From Bacteroidetes bacterium UBA4009 (GTDB lineage Bacteria; Bacteroidota; Bacteroidia; NS11-12g; UBA9320): a DNA stretch of 5,926 nucleotides. This document shows positions 5,633-5,926 of the stretch, one piece after another. The DNA lies in NCBI GenBank assembly GCA_002384205.1, contig DGBH01000157.1, forward strand, positions 1 through 5,926, read 5' to 3'. Both the position numbers and the translations under genes were made by a program. The number at the start of each line of letters is the position of its first letter. Positions within the stretch are counted from its first letter, which is position 1. The notes below the pieces were generated by a model. It was given only the letters and a program-made list of their open reading frames with translations. It made no database searches and had not been told where the DNA came from.

Positions 5633-5926
5633 TTACCTAACCACTACCTTTTGGGTGAATGTTTTCTGACCTACCTTTACGTGTATAAGATACAGACCAG
5701 CTTGGGCAAACGATACTTCAGATGATTGCGTTTCGTTTATCAAATCACCTTGTTCATTGTAAATACTGGCTGTAAAACCTTCTAAATTCTTTATTTTTAT
5801 AGATTCATTGCAGTAGGCTAAACTGGGATATATCTTAACTTGATTTAGCCTCAGTTCTTCTCGTTTTAGTAGCGTTCCGTTGACCACTGCTACGGCATCC
5901 AAATCAAATCCACAGCTTGGAAACGG
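5633..5926 (-). CDS. C-terminal part of a T9SS-exported protein (type A sorting domain), cut by the window edge
   Basis: The reading frame is open to the right edge, so only the last 97 residues are visible; the true start lies outside and the TTG at 5902 is internal. Residues about 30-97 form a type A C-terminal sorting domain of the type IX secretion system. It begins VKIYPS in place of the usual YPNP, continues with ASIYNEQGDLI, and ends with AGLYLIHVKVGQKTFTQKVVVR. This tail directs export across the outer membrane and is normally removed when the protein is attached to the surface or released. Before it, SCGFDLDAVAVVNG (4-17) looks like the end of the functional domain. I recall similar GFDLDA-type segments from Bacteroidota cell-surface proteins encoded near DUF5074 lipoproteins, but this is too short to assign a function. 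The stop is 3 bp from the lipoprotein start, which implies one operon and probably related surface roles. Confidence 0.8.
   Translation of the reverse strand, partial: PFPSCGFDLDAVAVVNGTLLKREELRLNQVKIYPSLAYCNESIKIKNLEGFTASIYNEQGDLINETQSSEVSFAQAGLYLIHVKVGQKTFTQKVVVR

Noticed and set aside
5487..5669. 60-codon plus-strand ORF across the lipoprotein start
   Set aside because: It is antisense to the signal peptide and operon junction and has no recognisable features.
18..5926. A joint homocysteine/B12 gene cluster linking cbs with the BtuG-like operon
   Set aside because: The genes are convergent, separated by an exporter, an aldolase and a terminator, and nothing in the sequence ties their regulation together.

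Overview
The window looks like chromosomal DNA of a member of the Bacteroidota, most likely Flavobacteriia or a close relative. Three things point there: promoters of the Bacteroidota type (TAnnTTTG -7 boxes) in front of genes, an A-rich rather than Shine-Dalgarno leader, and a type IX secretion (T9SS) C-terminal sorting domain next to a surface-type lipoprotein. The fructose-bisphosphate aldolase and cystathionine beta-synthase also resemble flavobacterial proteins as I remember them; no database search was made. There are no RNA genes, insertion sequences, CRISPR arrays or phage genes. Coding density is high and all genes but the edge one are intact.

Layout: a single plus-strand gene (18-1382) encodes a cystathionine beta-synthase with a C-terminal CBS-domain pair and probably a leaderless mRNA. 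It converges on four minus-strand genes across a 173-bp non-coding gap (1383-1555), which holds a strong intrinsic terminator for the minus strand and a short perfect palindrome. Reading leftwards in the minus direction from the right edge are: the 3' end of a T9SS-exported protein (5633-5926, cut by the window), a DUF5074/BtuG-like beta-propeller surface lipoprotein 3 bp behind it (4577-5629), an MsbA-like ABC exporter (2729-4546) that starts at a GTG 30 bp further on, and a class IIA fructose-bisphosphate aldolase (1556-2623) with its own promoter and terminator.

How they fit together: the T9SS protein and the lipoprotein form a tight gene pair whose products should both reach the cell surface by different routes. 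The DUF5074/BtuG family is associated in Bacteroidota with TonB-dependent uptake, notably of vitamin B12, so the pair is probably the distal end of a nutrient-uptake operon whose receptor would lie beyond the right edge. That role is inference. The ABC exporter may be read through from this operon but also has a candidate promoter of its own. Aldolase (glycolysis/gluconeogenesis) and cystathionine beta-synthase (transsulfuration) are separate housekeeping units. The most notable points are the BtuG-like surface pair, two genes with a -7 box only 5 nt from the start codon, and the strand-specific wobble-rich terminator.
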